Source: Bacillota bacterium
GTDB taxonomy: Bacteria; Bacillota; Clostridia; Acetivibrionales; JAEZXR01
Length of the DNA stretch: 64,000 nucleotides
Assembly: GCA_023419605.1 (NCBI GenBank)
Contig: JAEZXR010000064.1
Span: 1 to 64,000 of the forward strand
Direction of reading: 5' to 3'
Each line of letters opens with the position of its first letter. The first letter of the stretch is position 1. A model generated the notes under the pieces. It saw only the letters and a list, made by a program, of their open reading frames with translations, ran no database searches and was not told the DNA's origin. Of this stretch, positions 31,812 through 41,779 are shown one piece after another. The translations under genes and the position numbers were made by a program.

Positions 31812-34220
31812 TTACAGTGCTCCTGTAACCTCCGAAATACTCTGCTCCTTAATGCGCTTTAACGGGCTGATAACGGAAACAACTGTCACTAGCAATATAA
31901 GGATTAGGACCAAACCGATGGACACAGAAGGAAACTTCCATGTGATATGGAGCTTTGATAGCAGGTTTGCAATGAGCGCCTTTTGCAACGCTACCCCCAA
32001 AATACATCCGGCGATACATCCTGTCAGGCTGTATGTTGCAGCTTCAACCAAAACCATTTTATCAAGCTGCGCACCGGACATGCCTACTGCCCGCATGACA
32101 CCTAAATACCGGGTTTTAGACGCAACACTGGTATTCATGGTATTGATGATATTCAAAATGCTTATCAAAGCAATTACCGCCACGAAGCCGTATATAAATA
32201 CTGCCATGGTGAAAAAAGCTTGGTCAATCTCAGCGTTCTTCTGACGTGCATCATAGAACGAGATAGAACGATCCAACATGCCTTTTATTTCATTTACCGG
32301 CTGCTCCTGGTTTCTTTTATTAAGCTGTATATCGAGTATCTTGTAGGTTGAGTCTCCGGTCAACTCGGTAAACAGCTTTTCCGTAGTGATAAACGTTGCC
32401 AGGTTCAGATTGGAATCACTGAAAGGCACCGAACGCAATATCCCCATAACTTTTAATTCTTTTGTTCCTGTAGGAGTTTTTATATAAACCGTATCTCCCA
32501 ATTGCAGATTTGCAGTTTCTGACGTAGCATTTTTTCTCAAGTTTACTGCAACAGCTATAATTCCGTTTTGCGCGTTCATTTTATCTTCGGAAAGTTCTCC
32601 TTCAATCAAGTCCGCCTTTGCCCAGTTCAGTTGGTTTTTGTCATAGGAGATAAGCCAGGAGCTTTCAGGAGGAACGAAAAGGCCGTTTTCTTTTACTTCA
32701 ATGCCTCCCATCTGTTCCTTATAGCCATCGTTTAGCCTCGTCGCATCAAAGGTAGCCTCAACATAGCCAAACATTCTCCCGTACACTTTCTTAACTCCAG
32801 CTATATCCGACAGTCTTATATACAGGTCGCTACCTAAGCCTTGTTCCGATGTTAGAGAAATATCAGGGGTGTAGGGCTTGGTAGTCTTCATTGACGAATG
32901 CATAAAATCGACGAACACCTGAAAGCCTAAAAACATGATGATGCTGATGGCAATGGAACACGACATGAGGAAAAGCGTTTTCTTTTTCACAACGGCATTG
33001 TTAATACCCATTGCGATTTCCGCATGAAACACTTTGGTCAGCAATCCCTGTTTCTGCCTTTTAGGGATTTTTATATCGTTGCTTCCCGTTAACGCGTTGA
33101 CAGGGGATACTCTTGCAGCTTTCTTTGCAGGCAGGAATGAGGCAATAAACACAGTCAGGAATCCGATCAAAATGCCTGCGCCCATTCCTCCCACGCTGAT
33201 TTTAAACAGAGGCATATCTCCGAAAAGATTGCTGTTGTAAAATTTGAGTATTGCGGAACACAGAAAAGTCATAAGCATACCTGCAAGCACTCCGATGGGA
33301 ATTGCCCTCAAAGTGATGTGCAGCCCCTCTCTTTTAACCAGCTTTCTGATTTGCGGCTGCGATGCGCCGATACACCTTAAAAGCCCGAACTGCCGTACTC
33401 TTTCCATCACCGAAATGTTAAAGGTATTGTAGATCATCATCACACCGGCAATAAGGACGATGCAGAACAAAATTGCACCTGTAGCATACAGCTCAGTGGC
33501 AGCATTACTTGTGCTTTGTCCGATTACTGCAAGCAGACGTGTATTGCGCCCGATTCTGTCATCAGCCAGCTTCAGGCTGCTTTTTATTCCTTCTTCCGCT
33601 TTCTGGATATTGACTCTATTTTTAAATTCAATCAAATAAAAGCTTGATTTTTCAGCATTTACTTTATTAGCACCGGCAATGGATAGAAGTACTCCCGGTT
33701 CGCCCGATGCCTTCGTACTGCCAAAATCCTTGAAAATTCCACTGATTACATATTCCTTCTCCATACTATCCGTAAAAGTAGTTTTTACCGTATCGCCGAC
33801 TTTTAGCTGAAAGCTTTCAGCTGCCCACCCTTCCAGCATCATTTCATTTTCCGCTATAGGATATTTGCCTTCCAAAACGGTGATACTCATGTTTGGAGCG
33901 AATTTTTCATCCAGTGCGTCCAAGCTGCATGCTTTCCCGTTTAAGCTTCCATTTTTGAAGGATACCCATGTTCCGGAGTTTTTAACATCGATGCGACCTG
34001 CGATTACCTGCTTTTCTTCTTCAGTTGCATTCTTTACTAAAAGATGATAATTGCCGAAATCATGAATCACCTGAATTTTTTCATATTGCAGGAAAAGATC
34101 CAGCATGGAGAAGATACCCGTTACGAGTGCGACGGCAATGGCAACGCTGATGATGACCAGTCTTGATTTCTTTTTATGCGCCGCTAGATATTTAGGAACA
34201 AGGGAGAGATAACTGGTCAC
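31812..34220 (-). CDS. ABC transporter permease, FtsX/MacB type
   Basis: 802 residues. One N-terminal membrane anchor (~20-40), a large MacB-like extracellular domain, three membrane helices (~245-375), a second anchor (~420-440), another extracellular domain, and a final FtsX block (~680-795). This double-FtsX layout is typical of single-chain permeases in peptide/antibiotic-resistance or lipoprotein-release transporters. Overlaps the ATPase gene by 4 nt. With the adjacent histidine kinase and regulator it looks like a stress- or peptide-sensing efflux module. Confidence 0.88.
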   Translation of the reverse strand: MTSYLSLVPKYLAAHKKKSRLVIISVAIAVALVTGIFSMLDLFLQYEKIQVIHDFGNYHLLVKNATEEEKQVIAGRIDVKNSGTWVSFKNGSLNGKACSLDALDEKFAPNMSITVLEGKYPIAENEMMLEGWAAESFQLKVGDTVKTTFTDSMEKEYVISGIFKDFGSTKASGEPGVLLSIAGANKVNAEKSSFYLIEFKNRVNIQKAEEGIKSSLKLADDRIGRNTRLLAVIGQSTSNAATELYATGAILFCIVLIAGVMMIYNTFNISVMERVRQFGLLRCIGASQPQIRKLVKREGLHITLRAIPIGVLAGMLMTFLCSAILKFYNSNLFGDMPLFKISVGGMGAGILIGFLTVFIASFLPAKKAARVSPVNALTGSNDIKIPKRQKQGLLTKVFHAEIAMGINNAVVKKKTLFLMSCSIAISIIMFLGFQVFVDFMHSSMKTTKPYTPDISLTSEQGLGSDLYIRLSDIAGVKKVYGRMFGYVEATFDATRLNDGYKEQMGGIEVKENGLFVPPESSWLISYDKNQLNWAKADLIEGELSEDKMNAQNGIIAVAVNLRKNATSETANLQLGDTVYIKTPTGTKELKVMGILRSVPFSDSNLNLATFITTEKLFTELTGDSTYKILDIQLNKRNQEQPVNEIKGMLDRSISFYDARQKNAEIDQAFFTMAVFIYGFVAVIALISILNIINTMNTSVASKTRYLGVMRAVGMSGAQLDKMVLVEAATYSLTGCIAGCILGVALQKALIANLLSKLHITWKFPSVSIGLVLILILLVTVVSVISPLKRIKEQSISEVTGAL

Positions 34221-34900
34221 TTTTCCGCACCTCCCAACTCGGTTACTATACCATCCTCTACGTTTAACACGCGATCTGCAAAGGATGCAAAGGTTTGATT
34301 GTGTGTGATCATAATGAGTGTCTGATGGTACCTGTCGACAGACAGCTTCATCAGGTTCATGACGTCCCGGCTGTTTTTGGTATCCAGGTTTCCGGTGGGC
34401 TCATCCGCCAGAATCATGGCAGGCTTGGTCGCAAGCGCCCGTCCGATGGCCACACGCTGCTGCTGGCCGCCTGAGAGCTGGTTTGGCAGGTGGTGCTTTC
34501 TCTCCGAAAGCCCCAATATATTCAGCAGTTCATCGATATACTGCTTGTCAGGCTTTCTATAATCTAAAAGCAGCGGCAATAGAATATTTTCCTCAACATT
34601 GAGTTCCGGGACCAGATTATATGCCTGAAAGATAAAGCCGATATTCCGCCTGCGAAAGACCGACAGCTCCTTTTCCTTCATGGTGAAAATATCCTTGCCG
34701 TCCAAAAACACCTTGCCGGAGGTCGGTGTGTCCAATGCCCCAAGCAGATTGAGCAGCGTACTTTTCCCAGAGCCGGAGGGCCCCACGACGGAGACAAACT
34801 CGCCTTTTGAAACGGAAAAGGACACATGCTTTAAAGCATCTACCTTCGTTTCACCTTTTCCATATGTTTTACATAAGTTTTTTGTTGTTAAAATATCCAA
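34217..34900 (-). CDS. ABC transporter ATP-binding protein (MacB/LolD type)
   Basis: 227 residues. Walker A GPSGSGKST (40-48), Q-loop near 90, signature LSGGQQQRVAIGRALA near 138, Walker B MILADEPTGNLD near 160. The TTG at 34900 is preferred: GAGGTG lies 6 nt upstream and the product starts MDILTTKNLCKTYG, as in relatives; a GTG three codons earlier overlaps that ribosome binding site. Powers the permease encoded downstream. Confidence 0.92.
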   Translation of the reverse strand: MDILTTKNLCKTYGKGETKVDALKHVSFSVSKGEFVSVVGPSGSGKSTLLNLLGALDTPTSGKVFLDGKDIFTMKEKELSVFRRRNIGFIFQAYNLVPELNVEENILLPLLLDYRKPDKQYIDELLNILGLSERKHHLPNQLSGGQQQRVAIGRALATKPAMILADEPTGNLDTKNSRDVMNLMKLSVDRYHQTLIMITHNQTFASFADRVLNVEDGIVTELGGAEK

Positions 34901-34969
34901 CAGTAACACCTCACTTGTTATTTTAATGAGATGATAACACGCTCACCTTACTCTCAGGTGAATTGAAGC

Positions 34970-36214
34970 TTACAGATTCGTAAGCTTCGGGAAAGCCAGA
35001 TGAAAGGCAGTTCCTTTCCCGAATTCGCTCTCAACCGTGATGGAGCCGCCATGCTTTTCAATAATGGCTTTTGAAAGAGTAAGCCCAATGCCGATGCCTT
35101 GTTTATCTTTTGAAAAACGGCTCCTGTAAAACCGCTTGAAAACATGATGGATATCCTCGGGATGGATCCCCGTTCCATTATCCTTTATCGTAATTTCGGT
35201 TACAACAGGTGTTTCATGGCATAGGATCTCAATCTTATCCTTGGATTCCGTATGATCCAATGCGTTTTTAATGAGGTTGCTGACCGCTTCCAGCATCCAT
35301 TCTTCGTCAAATAATAAAGTAATGTGCTCATCACAGCCCAGGCGGATAAATTTATTTTCCAATTCAGCCCGGGTACGGAAGCCTTTTATGGATTCTTCAA
35401 GAAATTCCTTCAAATTGTGAGTGCTTTTCTCCAGTTCAATTGAGCCTGCGTCCAGTTTTGCCAGCTTTAGCAGATTCTGAATCAGGTTTTCCATCCGGTT
35501 CAGCTCGCGTTCACTTTTCACTGTAAAGTTATCTACTACGTCACTTCCGGTTTCTTCATCCTGAATAATCTCATTGTACATTTGCAATGCAGCAAGAGGT
35601 GTCTTCAATTGATGGGATATGTCTGAAATCGTATCCCTTAGAAACTCCCCGCTCTGTTTTTCCCTTATGATATGGGAGGTTAGGGAGGTTGCCATCCCAT
35701 TGACGGAAGTAAAAAGCTTCGATAAACTGCCTTCCTCATGATCGTCTAAACGTACGTGAACATTCCCGTCCATAAAGTCCCGGATATCTGCATTTGCTTT
35801 TTCAATCCTTTTATCCTGCCATAACATAAAAGACAATAGGGCTGCAAGAATCACCATGGAAAAAACAACAGACAGCGCAAACATTATCAGTGCGTATTTT
35901 CCATGAAAACGCTCCACTTCGGGAATCAGACTGCTTTGGATGCTGCTGCTATATCCTGCGGCTTGCAGCAGTTCCTGTCCTGTTTCTACATCATTCCTTG
36001 CCTTTTCTGAAGTAAAAGCACGTACTATCTGCGGTTTATCCAATTTGTTTCCGACTAAATATCCCGCAACCCCATAATCATGCATGATCATGTTCTGCTT
36101 ATAATCGTCTGTCATGAACTTTACAGCGATTTGTCCCAGTACTATAAAAACCAGAAGAACCGCTGCAATAACAACAAATAGCGATTTTACTTCTTTGTTC
36201 GCGAAAATCCTCAT
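34970..36214 (-). CDS. Sensor histidine kinase
   Basis: 414 residues. Membrane segments at ~12-32 and ~108-132, HAMP (~133-185), HisKA with phospho-His201 in ISHQLKTPLAAL, then an ATPase domain with NLIKNALDH (N box), DNGTGI (G1) and GIGIGLTL (G2). Classical class-I kinase, of the type that partners with OmpR-like regulators near FtsX-type ABC transporters. Ten bp after the regulator gene. Confidence 0.93.
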   Translation of the reverse strand: MRIFANKEVKSLFVVIAAVLLVFIVLGQIAVKFMTDDYKQNMIMHDYGVAGYLVGNKLDKPQIVRAFTSEKARNDVETGQELLQAAGYSSSIQSSLIPEVERFHGKYALIMFALSVVFSMVILAALLSFMLWQDKRIEKANADIRDFMDGNVHVRLDDHEEGSLSKLFTSVNGMATSLTSHIIREKQSGEFLRDTISDISHQLKTPLAALQMYNEIIQDEETGSDVVDNFTVKSERELNRMENLIQNLLKLAKLDAGSIELEKSTHNLKEFLEESIKGFRTRAELENKFIRLGCDEHITLLFDEEWMLEAVSNLIKNALDHTESKDKIEILCHETPVVTEITIKDNGTGIHPEDIHHVFKRFYRSRFSKDKQGIGIGLTLSKAIIEKHGGSITVESEFGKGTAFHLAFPKLTNL

Positions 36215-36224
36215 ATGCAGTCCC

Positions 36225-36911
36225 TCACTTTATGACGTTCCATTTATAACCCAATCTCCGTACAGTCAGTAGAAATAAGGGACTCTCAGGACAGTCTTCA
36301 ATTTTGCCTCTTAATCTGCGCACATATACGGACAGGGTATTATCATCGATAAAGCTGCCATCACTGTCCCAAAGCTTGTCCAATAGTATTTCCCTTGTCA
36401 AGACGGTATTGGGATTCTGCATAAAAAGGCATAAAAGCCGGTATTCGGCGGTGGTAAGCTCAATCTCACGGTTATGTTTCAATACACGGCTTTCCAGCAG
36501 TTTGATGGTTATACCATTTGATTGCAGCTCGGTCTGTACAGTATCCGATAATCTGGCGCGACGCAGTAAAGCATTAATCCTTGATATCAGTTCGTTTAAT
36601 TTAAAGGGCTTGGTAATGTAGTCGTCCCCTCCGATATCAAGCCCCATGACAATATTGACTTCTTCGTCCGAAGCAGTCAAAAAGATGATGGGCACAGCCG
36701 ACGACTGTCGTACCTTTTTACATATTTTAAATCCACTGCCATCGGGTAAAGTCAGATCAAGAATCAGCAAATCATGCTTTTGATCCCGAATCATTGAAAA
36801 AGCGTCTTTCACCGTTCTGGCAATATCAACCTGAAAACCATTCTTTTGAAGCGAAAACTCCAGCCCGTCAATTAGGCTTAGATCATCTTCTACCAGAAGA
36901 ATACGGTTCAT
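36225..36911 (-). CDS. OmpR-family response regulator
   Basis: 228 residues. Receiver with Asp9/Asp10 and phospho-acceptor Asp52 (LILDLTLPDGSG), Lys in TKPFKLNEL, and a winged-helix output domain (~130-226; TTAEYRLLCLFMQNPNTVLTREILLDKLWD). ATG 36911 has AAGGAG 8 nt upstream. Likely activates the ABC transporter genes downstream on the same strand. Confidence 0.93.
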   Translation of the reverse strand: MNRILLVEDDLSLIDGLEFSLQKNGFQVDIARTVKDAFSMIRDQKHDLLILDLTLPDGSGFKICKKVRQSSAVPIIFLTASDEEVNIVMGLDIGGDDYITKPFKLNELISRINALLRRARLSDTVQTELQSNGITIKLLESRVLKHNREIELTTAEYRLLCLFMQNPNTVLTREILLDKLWDSDGSFIDDNTLSVYVRRLRGKIEDCPESPLFLLTVRRLGYKWNVIK

Positions 36912-37219
36912 TTTCTCCACTCCTTTTTTCCTCGCCTTTTCCGACCACCCGTAAAAGCTTCCTTCGTAATTTTGCCGTACTTAATCCATGCAAGCCGTTC
37001 CTTGCAGGTGCGTCCGGCGCTGTCAAGGGGCCTGTCACAGTATTCGGCGTTGATGCACCCGGTCAGGACAAAGTATTTGCCGCAGTTTTTCCAGACACGC
37101 AAACGCTGTTCCCGCTTTACGCATTCCCGGATAAAATAATCGACGATGTCGTATAGATTCTTCGGATATAAGGCTTCAGTATTTGAATCTATTATATATA
37201 GGCTCTGCCAGGAGATCAA
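36908..37219 (-). pseudogene. Truncated DUF6076-like zinc-ribbon protein
   Basis: A frame of 103 codons contains RVWKNCGKYFVLTGCINAEYCDRPLDSAGRTCKERLAW, which matches the conserved zinc-ribbon region of DUF6076-type proteins. One expected cysteine reads Trp (RVWKNCG), the N-terminal region is missing, and the C-terminus runs on into the response-regulator start. No ribosome binding site precedes it. A decayed fragment, probably not translated. Confidence 0.55.
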
Positions 37220-37574
37220 GGATGAGTAACCATAACGATATGGAGTTTTAATGGAATAAGATCACATTATGTGATTTTGACGGTATGTATCGGTAGGAAT
37301 AAGGGACTGTTCTTCACTTCGCAAATCATTGACTGTAAGGTGAGGGACAGTCCTTCGTTTTTTGAAATTACAATACAAAAATGTAAAAAAAAACCGTTTA
37401 CATGTCAAAAATATCCGAGAAAACAAAATTTGGTAATGCTATAATCAAACAGTGATTTATTTCAATAACGCTTATAGGACGATACTGAAAATTCTATTTA
37501 TTTCAAATATAAAAGGAAAGGAGGTAGAGTAAAGGATTCCGCAGCGTACGAACAAAAACTGAAGGAGGTAGAAT
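37220..37574. other. Intergenic region with operator-like palindrome and terminator
   Basis: ATCACAT-T-ATGTGAT (37261-37275) is a perfect odd palindrome, the kind bound by CRP/FNR-like proteins. AAGGGACTGT (37301-37310) pairs with ACAGTCCTT near 37347-37355, followed by a T run (terminator). TGC-TATAAT (37437-37445) is an extended -10 promoter for the leader that follows. Confidence 0.5.
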
Positions 37575-37688
37575 ATGTTAAAAAGTTTGAGGAACAGGGG
37601 TTTCTTACTTCTTGTAAGCTGCCGGTCCGACATTTCTTGGAAAGCGTCAGGTTCCGAATTAGCCTTAGAGGGATGTAAATTCACATAG
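37575..37688 (+). CDS. Small ORF in leader of a secreted protein gene
   Basis: 37 codons from ATG after GAAGGAGGT at 5-nt spacing. The product starts MLKSLRNRGFLLLVSCRS with a short hydrophobic stretch and two cysteines. No family recognised. Another GGAGG a few tens of nt upstream precedes no start codon. A frame with the same MLKS opening after an equally strong ribosome binding site occurs at 45450. Could be a leader peptide or small secreted peptide. Confidence 0.35.
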   Translation: MLKSLRNRGFLLLVSCRSDISWKASGSELALEGCKFT

Positions 37689-37907
37689 AGTGGGCCTTCC
37701 TTGCTTTGCTGCAAAAAGTATGTTTATGTCCCTCTTTTTATTACAGTGCCATGTATATAATCATATAGTATGGATTCCACTATTCCAGTCTCCCTTCTTT
37801 AAGACTTCATAGTTTTACAGCAAGAATAAAAGGTGTTTTTCAAAATTTCTATGAGCAGGCTATTTCCATTTTAAAAAATAAAAATTAAATTTTTGGAGGT
37901 TATTTGT

Positions 37908-38636
37908 ATGAGAAAAAGTTTAGGCGTTATAATTCTTATCATGATCTGTTTGGTTTCCATTACTGCTTCTGCAGCAACAACCATCAGCGCCAACGGAACG
38001 GACCCCTATGCACATTTTAAGAGCGTTTTAGGTCCAGACCCGGTAGACGGTCCGGATTCCGACCATATCACCGACAACGGAAGCTACTTTACATTTTTAC
38101 TGCACAGCACGGGCGACCTTGACGGCAGCAATACGGACCGGCAGCGGAATGAAATAAAAGTATACAACAGCTCGGATGACAGCCTGAAAGGAACCAATGG
38201 CTCAACCTTCACCTATAACTGGAAATTCAAGATCGACAGTGCCATGACAATATCCAATAACTTCTGCCACCTGTTCCAGATAAAAGGCAATACCACCGCA
38301 GACCCTCTTGTGACCATCACCGCTTCCGGCGGCCAGCTTAAACTGGTTTATTATGTAGGCGGAACCACGCAGGTTCTTAAAGCCGTCGACTTTGACACCT
38401 ACAAAAACACCTGGCTCACAGCCAACGTGAAGGCAACATACAAAGACAGCGGAGCTCTTTCCTGCACACTGAAAAAGGATGACGGAACTACAGTATGGTC
38501 CTACAGCGGAAACATCGACATGTGGGATACCGGAAATGACTTCAACCGCCCGAAGTGGGGGATTTACCGCAAATTATTTACCGGTATAAAAGAAGCTAAG
38601 GTATATTTCAATAATTTTTCCATTACTAAGAACTGA
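37908..38636 (+). CDS. Secreted polysaccharide-lyase-like jelly-roll protein
   Basis: 242 residues. Signal peptide to about Ala23; the rest fits a concanavalin-like beta-sandwich: RQRNEIKVYN near 85, FTYNWKFKID, HLFQIKG, LKLVYYVGG, and NRPKWGIYRK near 215. The RxEIK, QIK and PKWGIYR elements resemble secreted PL7/PL20-like or heparin-lyase-I-like proteins; I cannot fix the family or substrate. GGAGG precedes ATG 37908, which begins a normal signal peptide. Confidence 0.65.
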   Translation: MRKSLGVIILIMICLVSITASAATTISANGTDPYAHFKSVLGPDPVDGPDSDHITDNGSYFTFLLHSTGDLDGSNTDRQRNEIKVYNSSDDSLKGTNGSTFTYNWKFKIDSAMTISNNFCHLFQIKGNTTADPLVTITASGGQLKLVYYVGGTTQVLKAVDFDTYKNTWLTANVKATYKDSGALSCTLKKDDGTTVWSYSGNIDMWDTGNDFNRPKWGIYRKLFTGIKEAKVYFNNFSITKN

Positions 38637-38723
38637 CTCTGATTTACTTTAGTAAAACGATCTTTTCTTTTACGGAAGGGGTCTTAAAACGGGGACTGGA
38701 TGTTTTATATTCCTTTATCGATA

Positions 38724-38764
38724 AAAAGCTCTCTTGGAGTACTGCCGGGAGAGCTTTTTTTACT
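38724..38764 (+). terminator. Terminator of the lyase-like gene
   Basis: Stem AAAAGCTCTC / GAGAGC-TTTT with a T tract. Confidence 0.75.
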
Positions 38765-38793
38765 TTTCTTGCAGCTAGTACAAACGCGTTATA

Positions 38794-39693
38794 TTATAGG
38801 GAGGGGACATGCTTGCTTCTAAAGCTTTTGGGAGACATCCCTACCCTTTTATTAAATAGGTAGCTGAAATAAGGTATATTTTCAAATCCGCACTTCAGTG
38901 CGATATCCGTAATAGATAACCGGGTTCGCGCCAGCATCTCTTTTGCCTTTTTCAGCCGCAGGCTGAGGATGTATTCGTTGGGACTCATGCCGATGATGCC
39001 TGTAAAAACCTTTTGAAAGTGATTGGGGCTGAATCCGGCCAATTCGGCAAGGTCCTTTAAAAGCATTCTGCTGGTTACATTTTCATGGATGTATTCAATG
39101 ACACTTTTCACCCGGTCATAATGGCGGAGAGGAACTTCGTCCCTGTGCTGCAAAGGGTTTTTTACGTCCGAGTACATCATATGTAAAATTTGCAGGATGC
39201 AGGATTTGATGAGGAGCTCGGAACCTTCCTCACTGTTGATAAACTCCTTATGAATCCGATCAAAAAGGGAAAGGTATTTATCCCCATCCTCAGGATGAAA
39301 TTTTACGGGCAGGGAATCCAGCAATGGATTTATATAATAGTCCTGAAAAGTCCCTTGCTCGTAAAAATAGCGATCGTATTGGTTCAGGTTGTGTCCCGCC
39401 AAATCAAAAAAGATCGCATAGCAATCGAAAGGCATGATGGCCTGTGTAGTATCCCCGGGCCTGCGGAGGACCACATCGCCGGCCTGAATGGGATAAAGCC
39501 GGTTGTTGATCCACATGGAGCCTTCACTAAAGAGAAAGAATTCGATTTCATAATCATAGACGATTCTCTGTCCCAAAGACTCTTTATGGGCATAGAGGTT
39601 CTTACAGGTATAGAGATGTGAAAAAAGCAAGCGGGGAGAAATCCCGTCATTCGTAATATTTGCCTTCCTCAGGAGGGTTGTGTGCGTATTCAT
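38794..39693 (-). CDS. AraC-family regulator with cupin-like N-terminus
   Basis: 299 residues. N-terminal sugar-binding-type cupin (~25-170; YPIQAGDVVLRRPGDTTQAI), C-terminal AraC helix-turn-helix (~200-297; LLKDLAELAGFSPNHFQKVFTGIIGMSPNEY and CGFENIPYFSYLFNKRVGMSPKSFR). Divergently oriented to the GH30 gene 207 bp away, its probable target. Confidence 0.9.
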   Translation of the reverse strand: MNTHTTLLRKANITNDGISPRLLFSHLYTCKNLYAHKESLGQRIVYDYEIEFFLFSEGSMWINNRLYPIQAGDVVLRRPGDTTQAIMPFDCYAIFFDLAGHNLNQYDRYFYEQGTFQDYYINPLLDSLPVKFHPEDGDKYLSLFDRIHKEFINSEEGSELLIKSCILQILHMMYSDVKNPLQHRDEVPLRHYDRVKSVIEYIHENVTSRMLLKDLAELAGFSPNHFQKVFTGIIGMSPNEYILSLRLKKAKEMLARTRLSITDIALKCGFENIPYFSYLFNKRVGMSPKSFRSKHVPSL

Positions 39694-39900
39694 GAGGCCT
39701 CCTTTTCCATCCGGCGGATGAATAAAAATGTTTTTCTATTGCATTCATTATAGCATTTCTCCAACAAACTTATCCAGGAAAAATCGTAAGATTTTGAAAG
39801 TTTGTCGCCAGATAATGATTTTTCCAGGAGATGCAATTCCTTATAATAAGGATGTAGGGAAACCTACTTCCATAATATTTTAAAAGGAGTGTGTTTTGCG

Positions 39901-41253
39901 ATGGGAGAAGCCAGGAAACTTTTGAAGGTGATCCAGACCTCCAAATACACAGAAGACCGGCTTACCGAAAAGGGTGAGTACCCGGTTTTCGAAAATACTG
40001 CGGGTCAGGAAAACTTACTTGTTAAGGTGTATGAGGATGTAGAATATCAAACTGTGGAAGGCTTTGGAGGGTCCTTTACGGAGGCTGCCTCTGTTACCTT
40101 GGACCGGATGAGCCGTGAGAAAAGAGAAGAAATTTTGAATGCTTATTTTCACCCAGAAAAGGGACTGGGGTATACCCTGTGCAGAACGCATATCAACAGC
40201 TGCGACTTTTCAGAAGGAAACTATGCGTATGTTGAAAAGGAAGGCGACACTGCCCTGGAATCTTTCTCGATCGAAAGGGACAGGATATCCTTGATCCCTT
40301 TTATTAAGGAAGCGATTCTCACAAAAGGTGAAAACATCAAAATCTTAGCCTCCCCATGGAGTCCGCCGGCCTGGATGAAGACCAACGGAAAGATGAACCA
40401 GGGCGGCAAACTAAAGGAAGAGTACCGGGAAGTGTGGGCACGGTACTATGCACGGTATATCAAGGAATACGCGGCAGAAGGAATTGACATATGGGCCATC
40501 ACGGTTCAAAATGAACCAAAGGCGGTACAAAGATGGGATTCCTGTATATACACCGCCGAAGAAGAACGGGATTTTGTGAAGTTCTATCTGGGGCCAACCC
40601 TGGAGAAGGAAGGGGTGCAGAAGACCCGGATCGTAATCTGGGATCATAACAAGGAGCTTGTTTACGATCGGGCGAAAACCATCCTCTCTGATGCTGAAGC
40701 AGCTAAATATATATGGGGCGTGGGTTTCCACTGGTATTCCGGCGATCATTTTGAAACGCTGGATGCTGTCCACCGCGTATATCCCGACAAATTCCTGATT
40801 CATACGGAGGGCTGCGTAGAAGGCGGAGAAAAAATGGGTCTCTGGGAAGCCGGAGAAAAATATGGGCATGATATTATCGGAGATTTCACCAACTGGACCA
40901 CTGCGTGGATTGACTGGAATCTGATCCTGAACGAGCAGGGAGGACCGAATCACGTAGGAAATTATTGTGATGCCCCTATTATTGCCGATACCCAAAAGGA
41001 TACGGTAACGTATGAAAGCTCCTTCTACTATATCGGACATTTCAGCAAATTCGTCAAACCGGGTGCAAAGCGAATCGGCTGCAGCAGATACACATCTGCG
41101 CTGGAAACCGTGGCGTTTAAGAACCCCGATGGAAAAATTGTTGTGGTTGTACTGAACCGCAGTGAAGAGACTCTTCCCTTTACACTGCAGTGCGGGAACG
41201 AACTGGTGAAACTGGAAAGCCTTCCACGCTCCATAATGACCTTATTGTATTAA
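39901..41253 (+). CDS. GH30-family glycoside hydrolase
   Basis: 450 residues without a signal peptide, so probably cytoplasmic. (beta/alpha)8 core with VEGFGGSFTEA near 52, acid/base Glu205 in TVQNEP and nucleophile Glu303 in IHTEGC, then a C-terminal beta domain. Fits GH30 (beta-glucosidase, glucosylceramidase or endo-beta-1,6-glucanase relatives). ATG 39901 has AAAGGAG upstream at an 11-nt gap; a GTG 4 codons earlier overlaps that site. Paired with the divergent AraC gene. Confidence 0.9.
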   Translation: MGEARKLLKVIQTSKYTEDRLTEKGEYPVFENTAGQENLLVKVYEDVEYQTVEGFGGSFTEAASVTLDRMSREKREEILNAYFHPEKGLGYTLCRTHINSCDFSEGNYAYVEKEGDTALESFSIERDRISLIPFIKEAILTKGENIKILASPWSPPAWMKTNGKMNQGGKLKEEYREVWARYYARYIKEYAAEGIDIWAITVQNEPKAVQRWDSCIYTAEEERDFVKFYLGPTLEKEGVQKTRIVIWDHNKELVYDRAKTILSDAEAAKYIWGVGFHWYSGDHFETLDAVHRVYPDKFLIHTEGCVEGGEKMGLWEAGEKYGHDIIGDFTNWTTAWIDWNLILNEQGGPNHVGNYCDAPIIADTQKDTVTYESSFYYIGHFSKFVKPGAKRIGCSRYTSALETVAFKNPDGKIVVVVLNRSEETLPFTLQCGNELVKLESLPRSIMTLLY

Positions 41254-41775
41254 TAAGAAGAAACTACAGTTCTAAAGTTGAATGATTTAAACGGTAGCTT
41301 CAAAGTGCACAAAACAAAGAAATAAAACATTTGTCCAAAGCCTGTCTATGAGTAGAGGGCGTGCTTCCGGGTATTGGAGATAGCTTTATCCTGAACATGA
41401 CGGTATAGACCTTAGCAGTATGGCAAGGACATTCGTTAATAAAATGTTTACAAATACCACACAAAAAATTCATAATAATAGAGTATCATTATAAATGAGA
41501 AATTTCATGTGCCCTTTTGCAATAACAACAAAGCCGGTCTATGCAGGACCGGCTTTGTTGTTCTGTCAGCCCTTTGCTCAGGCTGTAACTGATTATACTT
41601 CCGGATACTCCTATTCCCAGGTTATTTTTAAAAAAGCAGGCACTCCTTTAAAAGCTCCGGAATATACTATTTTGTGCAGAACGTAATGTTTGCCTATACT
41701 CTTGCAATAAAAAGTTTTTTTGTATTTACTTCAACAAATAAATCTGGTAAAATAAGTACACCTTTAAATAATGCA
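41254..41775. other. Intergenic region between GH30 gene and T-box
   Basis: Contains a strong terminator (below) and a possible eroded copy of the intercistronic repeat at 41367-41409 (CCGGGT-TTGGAG--AGCTTT pattern). A 63-codon frame at 41495-41686 runs through the terminator and has no ribosome binding site, so I do not call it a gene. Confidence 0.4.
41524..41562. terminator. Strong hairpin terminator
   Basis: 16-bp perfect stem AACAACAAAGCCGGTC and complement around a 7-nt loop. Confidence 0.65.
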
Positions 41776-41779
41776 AAGA

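Noticed and set aside
41495..41686. 63-codon open frame before the T-box
   Set aside because: Passes through a strong terminator hairpin and lacks a ribosome binding site.
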